A stretch of DNA of 12,889 nucleotides from Actinomycetes bacterium (lineage in GTDB: Bacteria; Actinomycetota; Acidimicrobiia; Spongiisociales; UBA5794). Below, in pieces: positions 1 through 6,050 of this stretch. The DNA lies in contig JAHEEL010000047.1 in NCBI GenBank assembly GCA_024640745.1, positions 1 to 12,889 of the forward strand. The letters run 5' to 3'. The translations under genes were made by a program, and so were the position numbers. The notes under the pieces are model-generated. The model searched no databases and was not told the origin of the DNA. It saw only the letters and a list, made by a program, of their open reading frames with translations. Each line of letters starts with the position of its first letter. The stretch's first letter is position 1.

Positions 1-167
1 GTCACGGTTGCTGAAGGATCAGGAATTGCGTATTGATCGGTCAGATTGTCCGTGTCGCTAAAAGCAACTTCGGCAACATCATCTTGAAAACGAAGGGGGG
101 ACGCCTTTCGTTGCGGTCGCCCCCCACCCATCGCCTGTTCATCACCGAGTCCGACCCGAGCCGACAC
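1..167 (-). CDS. Possible start of a minus-strand gene running off the left edge (unidentified)
   Basis: A minus-strand frame beginning with GTG at 167-165 stays open for 55 codons to the window edge. A GAGGAG ribosome-binding-like sequence lies 6 bases upstream of the GTG at about 181-176. The predicted peptide begins VSARVGLGDEQ and later contains the acidic stretch FQDDVAEVAFSDTD. I recognise no family. Third-position GC in the part near the edge is only about half, unlike the secure genes, and a run of this length could occur by chance. A start at ATG 131-129 in the same frame is also possible. If real, this gene diverges from the reductase-like gene at 326. Confidence 0.22.
   Translation of the reverse strand, partial: MSARVGLGDEQAMGGGRPQRKASPLRFQDDVAEVAFSDTDNLTDQYAIPDPSATV
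95..125. repeat. G6/C6 stem-loop
   Basis: Six G (95-100) can pair with six C (120-125). Two more pairs (102-103 with 118-119) form after a bulged A, leaving a 14-base loop. Read on the minus strand the right arm is followed by a T-rich stretch (TTCGTTTTC), so it resembles a weak terminator or attenuator for minus-strand transcription. On the plus strand no T run follows. Its role is unknown. Confidence 0.4.
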
Positions 168-312
168 ACGGATCACTCCTCGCCGAGAGCGATATCGCGC
201 ACCCACCCGCACTCCGGAGCCGGCAATCGTGCTCGGTTCTGCGGCGCACTCGAAGGTGCCGACACCGGCCAGGTGACGTTCCGACGGTCAGATTCGAGGC
301 GCAGCACACCGG

Positions 313-318
313 TACGCT
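313..318 (+). promoter_or_regulatory. -10 box (TACGCT) for a leaderless transcript of the reductase-like gene
   Basis: TACGCT fits the actinobacterial TAnnnT -10 pattern and ends 7 bases before the ATG at 326. Transcription would then start at or next to the start codon, giving a leaderless mRNA. No Shine-Dalgarno sequence lies before that ATG, which supports this reading. No good -35 hexamer is visible. Confidence 0.5.
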
Positions 319-325
319 GTGGGCC

Positions 326-1099
326 ATGCACAACTCGATCACCCTCGTGGGCGTCGGTGAGATGGCAGCCGTCTTCTCGCACGCCCTGCTCCGCACCGGG
401 CACCCGATCACTCCGGTTCTCCGCTCGACAACGATGGCAACCGCTGTGGAGCTCGACCCGGATCCCTCCCTGGTGCTCGTCACCGTCGGCGAGGACGACT
501 TGGATCCTGCGCTCGTTGCACTCCCGGACCCATGGCGCTCGCGCGTCGGCCTCATCCAGAACGAGCTGCTGCCGAGGGACTGGGAACGCCATCGCATCGA
601 GCACCCCACCGTCGCCGTCGTCTGGTTCGAGAAGAAGCCGGGACGGGCAACCCGCGTGATCATCCCGACGCCCGTCGCCGGGCCGCAAGCTGAATCTCTG
701 GCGGAAGCACTGCTCGCGATCGACATCCCCGCCGTGCACATCTCCGACGAAGCGCTGGTCGACGAGCTGGTCGCGAAGAACCTCTACATCCTCACCGCCA
801 ACATCGGGGGCTTGCGAACCGGGGGAACGGTCGCCGAGCTCTGGAACGATCACCGCGACTTCGCCACTGCCGTTGCCTCAGAGGTGCTCGACATCCAGGA
901 TTGGCTCGTCGGACGACCCGTCGATCGAGAATCCGCCACCAACGGCATGGTTGCCGCGATCAACGGCGATCCCGAGCACGGCACAACGGGCCGGAGCGCC
1001 CCGCGCCGCCTCGAACGTGCAATCGGGCACGCACGAGAAGCTGGAATCACGGTTCCCGTCCTTGCAGAGATCGGGCGCGAAGCGGGTCTCGTCGTTTAG
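326..1099 (+). CDS. Ketopantoate-reductase-like NAD(P)-binding protein
   Basis: The 257-residue protein begins with a Rossmann beta-alpha-beta unit: residues 5-30 contain G9-V-G11-E-M-A14 followed by LLRTGH, the dinucleotide-binding signature of the ApbA/PanE (2-dehydropantoate 2-reductase) superfamily. The second half is helical, and K151-N152 in DELVAKNLYIL matches the position of the family's catalytic lysine helix. The C-terminal TEID-inG signature of true PanE enzymes is not recognisable; the stretch at about 222-250 is Arg/Ala-rich instead. It is therefore probably a divergent reductase or a non-catalytic relative, and the substrate is unknown. The ATG has no ribosome-binding site but a well-placed -10 box. 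A universal stress gene starts 27 bases after the stop, so the two are probably cotranscribed. Confidence 0.7.
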   Translation: MHNSITLVGVGEMAAVFSHALLRTGHPITPVLRSTTMATAVELDPDPSLVLVTVGEDDLDPALVALPDPWRSRVGLIQNELLPRDWERHRIEHPTVAVVWFEKKPGRATRVIIPTPVAGPQAESLAEALLAIDIPAVHISDEALVDELVAKNLYILTANIGGLRTGGTVAELWNDHRDFATAVASEVLDIQDWLVGRPVDRESATNGMVAAINGDPEHGTTGRSAPRRLERAIGHAREAGITVPVLAEIGREAGLVV

Positions 1100-1126
1100 T
1101 CTCGTCGCGCAACAGGAGGAGGAATC

Positions 1127-1651
1127 GTGCACGTACTCGTTGCGACCGACGGAGCGATCGAATCCACGGCGGCGGCGGAATTCGCGGCCAGGCTCGCCGG
1201 AACCGACGGCCGCGTCACTGTGCTCAGCGTTGTCGAGATACCGCGGGCGTTCATCAACGACATGCGCTTCGCATGGGGTGCCGCAGACGGAAGCAACGTC
1301 GTCGCGGATTACACCTTCGTGGAAACCCCGGCCCTCGGCCAGAACGCCCCCCTCAACTGGCCCGGCGACGATGCCCTGATCGAGCGTTACCTCAACGACA
1401 AGCTCAAGCAGAACACCCGCCCGGTGGTTGCCGAACTCCAAACACGCGGCCTCACGCCGGACACTCTCGTGGTCGAGAGCGAGAACGCCGCGGCGACGAT
1501 CATCGAGCAGATTGAAACACTCGAGGCCGATGTTGTCGTGATCGGATCGCACGGCCAGGGTGTGTTCGAAGGCCTCCTCGGATCAACCGGGACCAAGATC
1601 GTTCGGCGATCACCGCGGCCCGTCATGGTGATCCGGTCGGCTACGCCGTGA
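1127..1651 (+). CDS. Universal stress protein (UspA family)
   Basis: This 174-residue single Usp domain starts with the typical strand HVLVATDGA, with the nucleotide-contacting Asp at residue 8. It ends with the ATP-loop GSHGQG...GST (residues 140-154) followed by RRSPRPVMVIR. The loop has 8 rather than the usual 9 residues between the second and third glycine, yet still looks able to bind nucleotide. An insertion at about residues 45-90 makes it longer than the common form of about 140-150 residues. The GTG start at 1127 is preceded by an AGGAGGAGG ribosome-binding site. Such cytoplasmic proteins usually respond to starvation, redox or energy stress. Its last 11 bases overlap the 3' end of the convergent HNH gene. 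Confidence 0.93.
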   Translation: MHVLVATDGAIESTAAAEFAARLAGTDGRVTVLSVVEIPRAFINDMRFAWGAADGSNVVADYTFVETPALGQNAPLNWPGDDALIERYLNDKLKQNTRPVVAELQTRGLTPDTLVVESENAAATIIEQIETLEADVVVIGSHGQGVFEGLLGSTGTKIVRRSPRPVMVIRSATP

Positions 1652-2135
1652 CGTAGGGCTCCCATCCCGGGTCGACCGCGCCTCCAGTGGTCGCGGTCAC
1701 CCACGCATCCGGGCGCGGCATTTTCGGCGCGCGCGTCAGCGTCAGGCCTGCCTGTGCCGGCGTCCGCCCACCCTTCTTGGTGTTGCACCGACGGCATGCT
1801 GCGACGATGTTCAACCACGAGTGCTCGCCGCCCTGCGATCTCGGAATCACGTGGTCGAGATTCTCGGCCTGCCGTCCGCAGTATTGACAACGATGCCCGT
1901 CGCGCTGGAAGACCGTCCGCCGGTTCACCGGGATACGCCGCTCGTAGGGAATCCGAACATACCGGCGGAGCCGGACCACGGACGGTGACGGCATCGAGAT
2001 CGTCTCGGAACGCCACATCGCGCCGTTGGTCGCCAACACGTCTGCTCGGTCTCGCAGGACGAGAACGAGCGCGCGCTCGACCGGAACCACCGAAAGCGGT
2101 TCGAGGCTTGCATTCAACACCAGGGCTCGCGGCAT
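1641..2135 (-). CDS. HNH endonuclease
   Basis: This 164-residue protein has a short N-terminal region (MPRALVLNAS, then LEPLSVVPVERALVL) typical of a chromosomally encoded HNH family common in actinobacteria and cyanobacteria. The HNH/zinc-finger domain covers about residues 72-122. Zinc-ligand cysteines are C83-x2-C86 and C114-x2-C117, the catalytic Asp-His pair is D94-H95, and the HNH asparagine is N109. All core residues are present, so nuclease activity is likely, although the physiological role of the family is not established. There is no Shine-Dalgarno; a -10-like TAGCCT lies 6 bases before the ATG. It converges with the stress protein (11-base 3' overlap) and diverges from the resolvase-fold gene. 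Confidence 0.9.
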   Translation of the reverse strand: MPRALVLNASLEPLSVVPVERALVLVLRDRADVLATNGAMWRSETISMPSPSVVRLRRYVRIPYERRIPVNRRTVFQRDGHRCQYCGRQAENLDHVIPRSQGGEHSWLNIVAACRRCNTKKGGRTPAQAGLTLTRAPKMPRPDAWVTATTGGAVDPGWEPYVTA

Positions 2136-2141
2136 CTGGAG

Positions 2142-2147
2142 AGGCTA
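2142..2147 (-). promoter_or_regulatory. -10 box (TAGCCT) for a leaderless HNH transcript
   Basis: On the minus strand TAGCCT is separated by 6 bases from the ATG at 2135. No ribosome-binding site is visible, so translation is probably leaderless. The -35 region is weak. Confidence 0.5.
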
Positions 2148-2198
2148 CCAGGGCAGCTTCGAACCAAGAACGTACCGGCAACTACGCAGAGGCGATTG

Positions 2199-2227
2199 TT
2201 GACCACTCAGTGTCACCGTGTCATACT
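2199..2227 (+). promoter_or_regulatory. Housekeeping-type promoter for the resolvase-fold gene
   Basis: A -35 TTGACC (2199-2204) and a -10 CATACT (2222-2227) are separated by exactly 17 bases, the best sigma-70/SigA-like match in the window. Transcription would begin near 2234, leaving a leader of about 30 bases that includes the GGAG ribosome-binding site at 2255-2258. Confidence 0.6.
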
Positions 2228-2263
2228 CGCAGTGGGCAGCAGGTCGAGAACGCTGGAGTGAGC

Positions 2264-2803
2264 GTGCGCGTCGTCGGGTACATACGGGAGGCACCGAGCC
2301 TCGAAGAAGGCGAGACCGCGTTTGCCCAGAGTGAGGGCATTCGTCGGTGGACCTCCGAAGCCGGCCACCATCTCATCGCAACCTGCCAGGACGGCAGAGA
2401 TCCCACCCGGCCACTCGCTCGCGATGGCTACCGTGCCCTGCTCGACATCGCCCGCTCCGGGAGCGCGGACGCGCTGGTGGTCTCCGACTTGTCGGTGATC
2501 TCCCCTGACAAGGTCACGCAAGAGATCATGCTCGACCACCTCCGAGACCTGGGCCTCACGATCGTATCGATCAACGCGTCCGACCACGCCGATCTCCTCG
2601 AGATCCCCGACGATCACACGCGCCTCATCGTGCGAGACGTGATCGCGAAGGTTGACAGCTTCCGCCGTGAGTTCGCCGTTCCGGAAGAACCGTCCGTCGC
2701 GTCCCATGCCGTTCCGGTCGCAAGCGATGTCATCGTTCAGCTGATGCCGCCCGACACCTCACGCGACGAGAAAGCCGCCCAAGCGGCCCGGCCGAGCGCG
2801 TAG
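2264..2803 (+). CDS. Serine-recombinase-fold protein without catalytic residues
   Basis: This 179-residue protein resembles the N-terminal domain of resolvases/invertases: it opens VRVVGYIREA, and the segment around residues 50-105 follows the family pattern (RDGYRALLDIA, then a SADALVVSDLS strand, then LRDLGLTIVSIN). The active-site serine of the Y-x-R-x-S motif is alanine (A10), and the LDRLgR motif carrying a catalytic arginine reads LSVIS at 76-80. R8 is kept. No DNA-binding recombinase domain follows; the last 40 residues are Pro/Ala-rich. It should therefore not catalyse recombination and may be a structural or regulatory protein of unknown role. The GTG at 2264 was chosen because GGAG lies 5 bases upstream; GTG at 2258 is an alternative. 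The 3' end overlaps the opposing gene by 67 bases. Confidence 0.75.
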   Translation: MRVVGYIREAPSLEEGETAFAQSEGIRRWTSEAGHHLIATCQDGRDPTRPLARDGYRALLDIARSGSADALVVSDLSVISPDKVTQEIMLDHLRDLGLTIVSINASDHADLLEIPDDHTRLIVRDVIAKVDSFRREFAVPEEPSVASHAVPVASDVIVQLMPPDTSRDEKAAQAARPSA

Positions 2804-3489
2804 GCCCAACCCCCGTCCACCACGGCAGACCCGACCAGGCGCTCGCCGCCCTCGTCGATGACGACGGTTGCGACGGCAGTGTCTCCGATCTCCCGTTCGT
2901 CGATAGACCGAATCAACGGGACTGCCACGACCCCCGCGAGACGAGCAACGGCCGATACTACCGCTTGGTCGACCGCCGGCCGAGCGGTTGTCGCGGCCCG
3001 GGCGGAGGCGGTACCGCCCGCCCCCGAGGCAGTGATGGTGGTCCCCTCGCGATCCTCAACAACGGCCACCGCGTCGAGACCTGCCGGCGATACACCCCGG
3101 TCGTCGATCCCCTCTCGCTGCGCCTCCTCGCGCAAGGCCGGCGACTCGTCGATCACGATCACCGGTTCCGGTTGATCCAGCGTTGCGTGCTCCGGGGCCT
3201 CGCGCGAAACCGGCGCTTCGTCGATCGCAATCACCGGTTCCGTGCCGTTGCCTACGACCGCCGAAGGATGTGACCTAGGCGGCACCGCGCCAGACCGCGC
3301 GCCGACCACCTCGGACCGAAGCCCGTGCGCGGCGAGCACACGCCGAATCTCTTCACCAACGACTGCGGAATCGACACCGGAGGCCAACCGCACCCGAACA
3401 CCGGAGGGAGTGGTATCGCCACCGTCCAAATCGGCGCGTTCGACGCCGGGCAGGCTGAGCAATTCGTCGCGAAGCAACCCGGCGGCCAC
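2737..3489 (-). CDS. Uncharacterised two-domain protein with internal repeat
   Basis: I do not recognise this 250-residue protein. Residues 1-65 look like a small alpha/beta domain (RDELLSLPGVERADLDGG, later VRVRLAS and EEIRRVLAAHGL), reminiscent of ACT- or BON-sized folds. A low-complexity linker (66-170) carries two copies of EPVI-IDE-P--RE (residues 84-100 and 108-124). Residues 173-243 form a second compact alpha/beta domain ending ERLVGSAVVDGGWAYALGRAAWAAF. There is no signal peptide or membrane segment, so it is probably cytoplasmic. The GTG start has a GGGAGG ribosome-binding site 5 bases upstream, and the gene lies 16 bases after the small gene 3748-3506, so they form an operon. Its 3' end overlaps the resolvase-fold gene by 67 bases. 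Confidence 0.72.
   Translation of the reverse strand: MAAGLLRDELLSLPGVERADLDGGDTTPSGVRVRLASGVDSAVVGEEIRRVLAAHGLRSEVVGARSGAVPPRSHPSAVVGNGTEPVIAIDEAPVSREAPEHATLDQPEPVIVIDESPALREEAQREGIDDRGVSPAGLDAVAVVEDREGTTITASGAGGTASARAATTARPAVDQAVVSAVARLAGVVAVPLIRSIDEREIGDTAVATVVIDEGGERLVGSAVVDGGWAYALGRAAWAAFSSREVSGGIS
3118..3240 (-). repeat. Tandem-like internal repeat in the uncharacterised gene
   Basis: Two segments of about 51 bases (3190-3240 and 3118-3168), offset by 72 bases, encode EPVIAIDEAPVSREAPE and EPVIVIDESPALREEAQ. The DNA is also alike, with ATCACCGGTTCCG shared on the plus strand. This suggests a local duplication within the linker, or a repeated binding motif. Confidence 0.7.
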
Positions 3490-3505
3490 GTCAACCTCCC
3501 CTCAT

Positions 3506-3748
3506 CTACCCCTGGGCGGACCGCTGCCTCCATTCAAGATACGCCACGATGTCCTCCGGATCAACCGCGGCGTCCTCGCTTCCGTACGCGGTTGCGATAC
3601 GCCAGCGCATCAACGAAGCGTCCGGCAGCGGGAGGAACGGCCGATGGCGCCACCAACCGACGGGAGCAAGAGCCAACGCGGCGCCGATCGCAGTGCCCCA
3701 GAGCCCCGGACGGCGAGCAACGGCCAGCGCCGTCGATCGATCGATCAT
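3506..3748 (-). CDS. Small hypothetical protein with one hydrophobic segment
   Basis: This 80-residue protein begins MIDRSTALAVARRPGLWGTA. Residues 18-34 (LWGTAIGAALALAPVGW) could form a single membrane helix with Arg residues at 14-15 and 36-38. The C-terminal half is soluble and acidic (YGSEDAAVDPEDIVAYLEWR). I do not recognise the family. The ATG at 3748 is preceded by GGAGG; an in-frame ATG 7 codons further upstream (3769) lies inside the likely promoter and is less likely. It is the first gene of a minus-strand pair with the 250-residue protein, and the two may work together at the membrane. Confidence 0.7.
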   Translation of the reverse strand: MIDRSTALAVARRPGLWGTAIGAALALAPVGWWRHRPFLPLPDASLMRWRIATAYGSEDAAVDPEDIVAYLEWRQRSAQG

Positions 3749-3767
3749 GAAGCCTCCATCGTGCAAC

Positions 3768-3773
3768 ATCGTA
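3768..3773 (-). promoter_or_regulatory. -10 box (TACGAT) for the minus-strand pair
   Basis: TACGAT on the minus strand would start transcription near 3761, leaving a 12-base leader with GGAGG at about 3757-3753 before the ATG at 3748. No clear -35 is visible. Confidence 0.4.
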
Positions 3774-3777
3774 CCGC

Positions 3778-3814
3778 GGGAGCTCGGGACGCACCCGGGT
3801 CACGCGGAGCTCCC
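3778..3814. repeat. Inverted repeat in the divergent promoter region
   Basis: GGGAGCT (3778-3784) and AGCTCCC (3808-3814) are 7-base arms around a 23-base centre that itself contains CCCGGG (3793-3798). It lies between the -10 boxes of the minus-strand pair and the MoxR operon, where an operator controlling both would be expected. This is only positional evidence, since GC-rich DNA produces such repeats readily. Confidence 0.35.
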
Positions 3815-3839
3815 CTCCCCCGCATCTCACAAACCCCTC

Positions 3840-3845
3840 TAGGCT
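3840..3845 (+). promoter_or_regulatory. -10 box (TAGGCT) for the MoxR operon
   Basis: TAGGCT fits TAnnnT. Transcription would start near 3852, with an AGGAGG ribosome-binding site at 3865-3870 and the GTG start at 3878. No clear -35 hexamer is seen. Confidence 0.45.
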
Positions 3846-3877
3846 CGACCGTGCGAGCGGACACAGGAGGATCTCGC

Positions 3878-4852
3878 GTGCCAGTGACCTCGGACGACCT
3901 GACGTGGTTCGGTGAGCGATTCCGCGCCATCTCCGACAACATCGAGCATGTGATCCAAGGGAAGCGGGAGACCGTCGAGCTGCTCACATCGTGCTTGATC
4001 GCGGGTGGGCATGCGCTCGTCGAAGATGTTCCGGGCGTCGGCAAGACGTTGTTGGCAAAGTCCCTCGCCCGATCCATCGACTGCTCGTTCCAACGGATCC
4101 AGTTCACGCCGGATCTCCTGCCCTCCGACGTCACGGGAGTCTCGGTGTGGGACCGAGACGCCGGCGACTTCGTATTCCGCCCCGGGCCCGTCTTCACGAA
4201 CGTCATCCTCGGCGATGAGATCAACCGGGCGAGCCCGAAGACCCAGGCGGCCCTGCTCGAGGCAATGGAAGAGCGACAGGTCACGGTCGACGGGATCACC
4301 CGCACCCTCGGTCCACCGTTCATCGTGGTTGCCACGCAAAACCCGATCGAGCATGAGGGCACCTACCCGCTTCCCGAAGCCCAGCTCGATCGCTTCATGA
4401 TGCGGTTGACCATGGGCTATCCATCGCGCGCGAAGGAGCTCGAGATGCTCGACACGCACGGGGAGCGCTCGACGTTTGAGGACCTCCGGCCGGTTGTTCA
4501 CGCAGAGGATGTCGTACGGATGACCGAGATCGCTCAACGCATCCACGTCGCCGATGTCGTCAAGGGCTACATCATCGACGTCGCGGAAGCGACGCGTGAT
4601 GACCCGAGCATCCTGCTCGGCGCCTCCCCGCGAGCATCGCTCTACCTGCAGCGCACGGCTCGGACGAGCGCCGCAGTCGCCGGCCGCGACTACGTAGCAC
4701 CCGATGACGTGAAGGGCGTACTCGGGCCGGTGCTCAACCACCGGCTGATCTTGCGCCCCGAAGCGCAGATGCGCGGTGTCACGATCGACCAGATCCTCGA
4801 GGAAGTCACCACCAGCGTGGCGGTGCCCGGAACGCGCGTCGCAGCCGGATGA
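3878..4852 (+). CDS. MoxR-family AAA+ ATPase
   Basis: This 324-residue AAA+ protein has Walker A GVGKT (residues 53-57, K56), Walker B ILGDE (D113, E114) followed by INRASPKTQAALLEAMEE, and the sensor-1 region FIVVATQNPIEHEGTYPLPE ahead of QLDRF. The C-terminal lid includes GASPRASLYLQR. Length and motifs match typical MoxR proteins, which are thought to act as chaperone-like remodellers for partner proteins encoded beside them. The GTG at 3878 has AGGAGG 7 bases upstream; the open frame extends much further upstream but shows no MoxR homology there. A DUF58 gene begins 13 bases after its stop and a transglutaminase follows, forming the known MoxR-DUF58-transglutaminase module. Confidence 0.96.
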   Translation: MPVTSDDLTWFGERFRAISDNIEHVIQGKRETVELLTSCLIAGGHALVEDVPGVGKTLLAKSLARSIDCSFQRIQFTPDLLPSDVTGVSVWDRDAGDFVFRPGPVFTNVILGDEINRASPKTQAALLEAMEERQVTVDGITRTLGPPFIVVATQNPIEHEGTYPLPEAQLDRFMMRLTMGYPSRAKELEMLDTHGERSTFEDLRPVVHAEDVVRMTEIAQRIHVADVVKGYIIDVAEATRDDPSILLGASPRASLYLQRTARTSAAVAGRDYVAPDDVKGVLGPVLNHRLILRPEAQMRGVTIDQILEEVTTSVAVPGTRVAAG

Positions 4853-4865
4853 AAGCGAACGACTG

Positions 4866-6050
4866 ATGCCGACCACCCGCGGATGGGCAGCGCTGGGAGC
4901 GGGCATCGCTCTCGTGGTGCTCTGGGCGGTATTCGGTGAAGACTTCATGCTCGCTGCAGGGCTCTTCCTGATCGCGGGGATCGCCGGCGGGATGGTCTAC
5001 GTGCGCTCCGCCGTTCCACGTGTCGGGGTGACCCGCAAGCTCACGCCGTTCCAAGTCCACGACGGCGACCGGGCGATCGTGGAAGTCGCCCTCACAACCA
5101 GCCGTCGAATGGCTCAAGCAACCGTACTCGACGAGGTCCTGGGACTTGGCACCGCGCGGTTCGTCGCCGACCGGGTCGAGCCGCAAGACCCGATGATTGC
5201 CCGATATGAAGTGTCATGTCGCCCGCGCGGGGTCTACCCCGTCGGCCCGGCTGTCATCCAGGTCCGTGATCCGCTGGCCCTGACCGAAGCCGGCGGGACG
5301 GCGGGCCGCGTCGATCGTCTCGTCGTATACCCCGCGGTCGAGGACCTCGACGGGCTCCCTCTCGGCCGGGGCTACGACCCGACCGTCAACACGTCCCGGA
5401 CCAGCTTCTCGCAGACTGGCGGGGACGACTTCTTCACGCTTCGCGAGTATCAGCAGGGCGACGATCTGCGCAAGGTGCACTGGCCGTCGACCGCAAAGCG
5501 AGACGAGTTGATGATTCGGCAACTCGAGCTCCCCTGGCAATCGAGGGCCCTTCTCCTGCTCGACACCAGGAGTTCGGCGTATCCGGACGGCGAGTCGTTC
5601 GAGCAGGCCGTGCGCGGCGTTGCATCCGCGTTCCGGCATCTCTTCCGCAACGGCTATACGCCGACGCTGTGGACCGGGAGCGGCACCGGGACGGCGGTCG
5701 GTGGCAGCGAGAGCTACGGCATCGCCATGGAGGGCCTTGCGATCGTCCAGCGTTCTACTGAGCTCGACCTCGGCACGGCGCTCGCTCGCCTTCGCCGCAA
5801 CGGACTGTCCGGCGGCGTCCTCGTGCTCGTCACCGGGGTGCCGGACGATCCCGCCCTGAGCGTGTACCGGTCGCTGGGCAGTGACTTCTACCGGACGATC
5901 GTGATGTCGTCGGCCGGGGGCACGGATGACGCCATGGTGCCGTTCGGACGAGCGGGGGCAACCACGGTGAGTGCTCCGCCGCCGGACCGCTGGGCACCCG
6001 CATGGAAGCAAGGGATGGAGCGGTCATGGTCTACCGCTACAGCTGGATAG
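4866..6050 (+). CDS. DUF58 domain protein (MoxR partner)
   Basis: This 394-residue protein has two N-terminal membrane helices (about residues 8-24 and 27-45), an extracytoplasmic-like beta region (about 50-170) and the DUF58 signature REYQQGDDLRKVHW at about 193-206, followed by STAKRDELMIRQLE. A von Willebrand A-like segment starts at LLLLDTRSS (D233). Its metal site is degenerate, DxRxS rather than DxSxS, as is common in this family. DUF58 proteins are encoded next to MoxR ATPases and are presumed to be their partners at the membrane. The ATG at 4866 was chosen because it opens the hydrophobic N-terminus; the ribosome-binding site is weak. The last 25 bases overlap the transglutaminase start, indicating coupled translation. 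Confidence 0.92.
   Translation: MPTTRGWAALGAGIALVVLWAVFGEDFMLAAGLFLIAGIAGGMVYVRSAVPRVGVTRKLTPFQVHDGDRAIVEVALTTSRRMAQATVLDEVLGLGTARFVADRVEPQDPMIARYEVSCRPRGVYPVGPAVIQVRDPLALTEAGGTAGRVDRLVVYPAVEDLDGLPLGRGYDPTVNTSRTSFSQTGGDDFFTLREYQQGDDLRKVHWPSTAKRDELMIRQLELPWQSRALLLLDTRSSAYPDGESFEQAVRGVASAFRHLFRNGYTPTLWTGSGTGTAVGGSESYGIAMEGLAIVQRSTELDLGTALARLRRNGLSGGVLVLVTGVPDDPALSVYRSLGSDFYRTIVMSSAGGTDDAMVPFGRAGATTVSAPPPDRWAPAWKQGMERSWSTATAG

Larger units (their letters stand above)
1..325. other. Left-edge region without a secure gene
   Basis: No convincing complete gene is visible here. The first 100 bases are clearly less GC-rich than the rest of the window. On the plus strand one frame is open from the edge to a TAA at 59-61 (19 codons), which could be the tail of an upstream gene but is too short to judge. 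On the minus strand a frame is open from 167 to the edge and is listed separately. A stem-loop lies at 95-125 and a promoter for the next gene at 313-318. The remainder, roughly 170-310, shows nothing recognisable. Confidence 0.6.

Noticed and set aside
95..125. Intrinsic terminator of an upstream plus-strand gene
   Set aside because: No T run follows on the plus strand and the stem has a bulge; only the minus strand shows a T-rich follow-up.
1641..2803. HNH endonuclease next to a resolvase-like gene as a mobile element remnant or homing system
   Set aside because: The HNH protein looks like a chromosomally conserved family, the resolvase-like protein lacks catalytic residues, and no terminal repeats, target duplications or intron/intein context are visible.
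3734..3747. Repeated CGATCGATCGAT as an operator or repeat element
   Set aside because: It lies inside the first codons (Ile-Asp-Arg-Ser) of the small minus-strand gene and is explained by codon choice.
3242..3877. A 212-codon N-terminal extension of MoxR
   Set aside because: The open frame continues upstream, but it lies over the two minus-strand genes, has no domain resemblance, and the strong AGGAGG/GTG at 3878 gives a normal MoxR length.
3839..4948. Long minus-strand frame of 369 codons opposite moxR
   Set aside because: It mirrors a gene with unmistakable MoxR motifs; its translation is Arg/Asp-rich with no family resemblance. The same applies to the long minus-strand frames across the transglutaminase at 5888-6844 and across 1387-2181.
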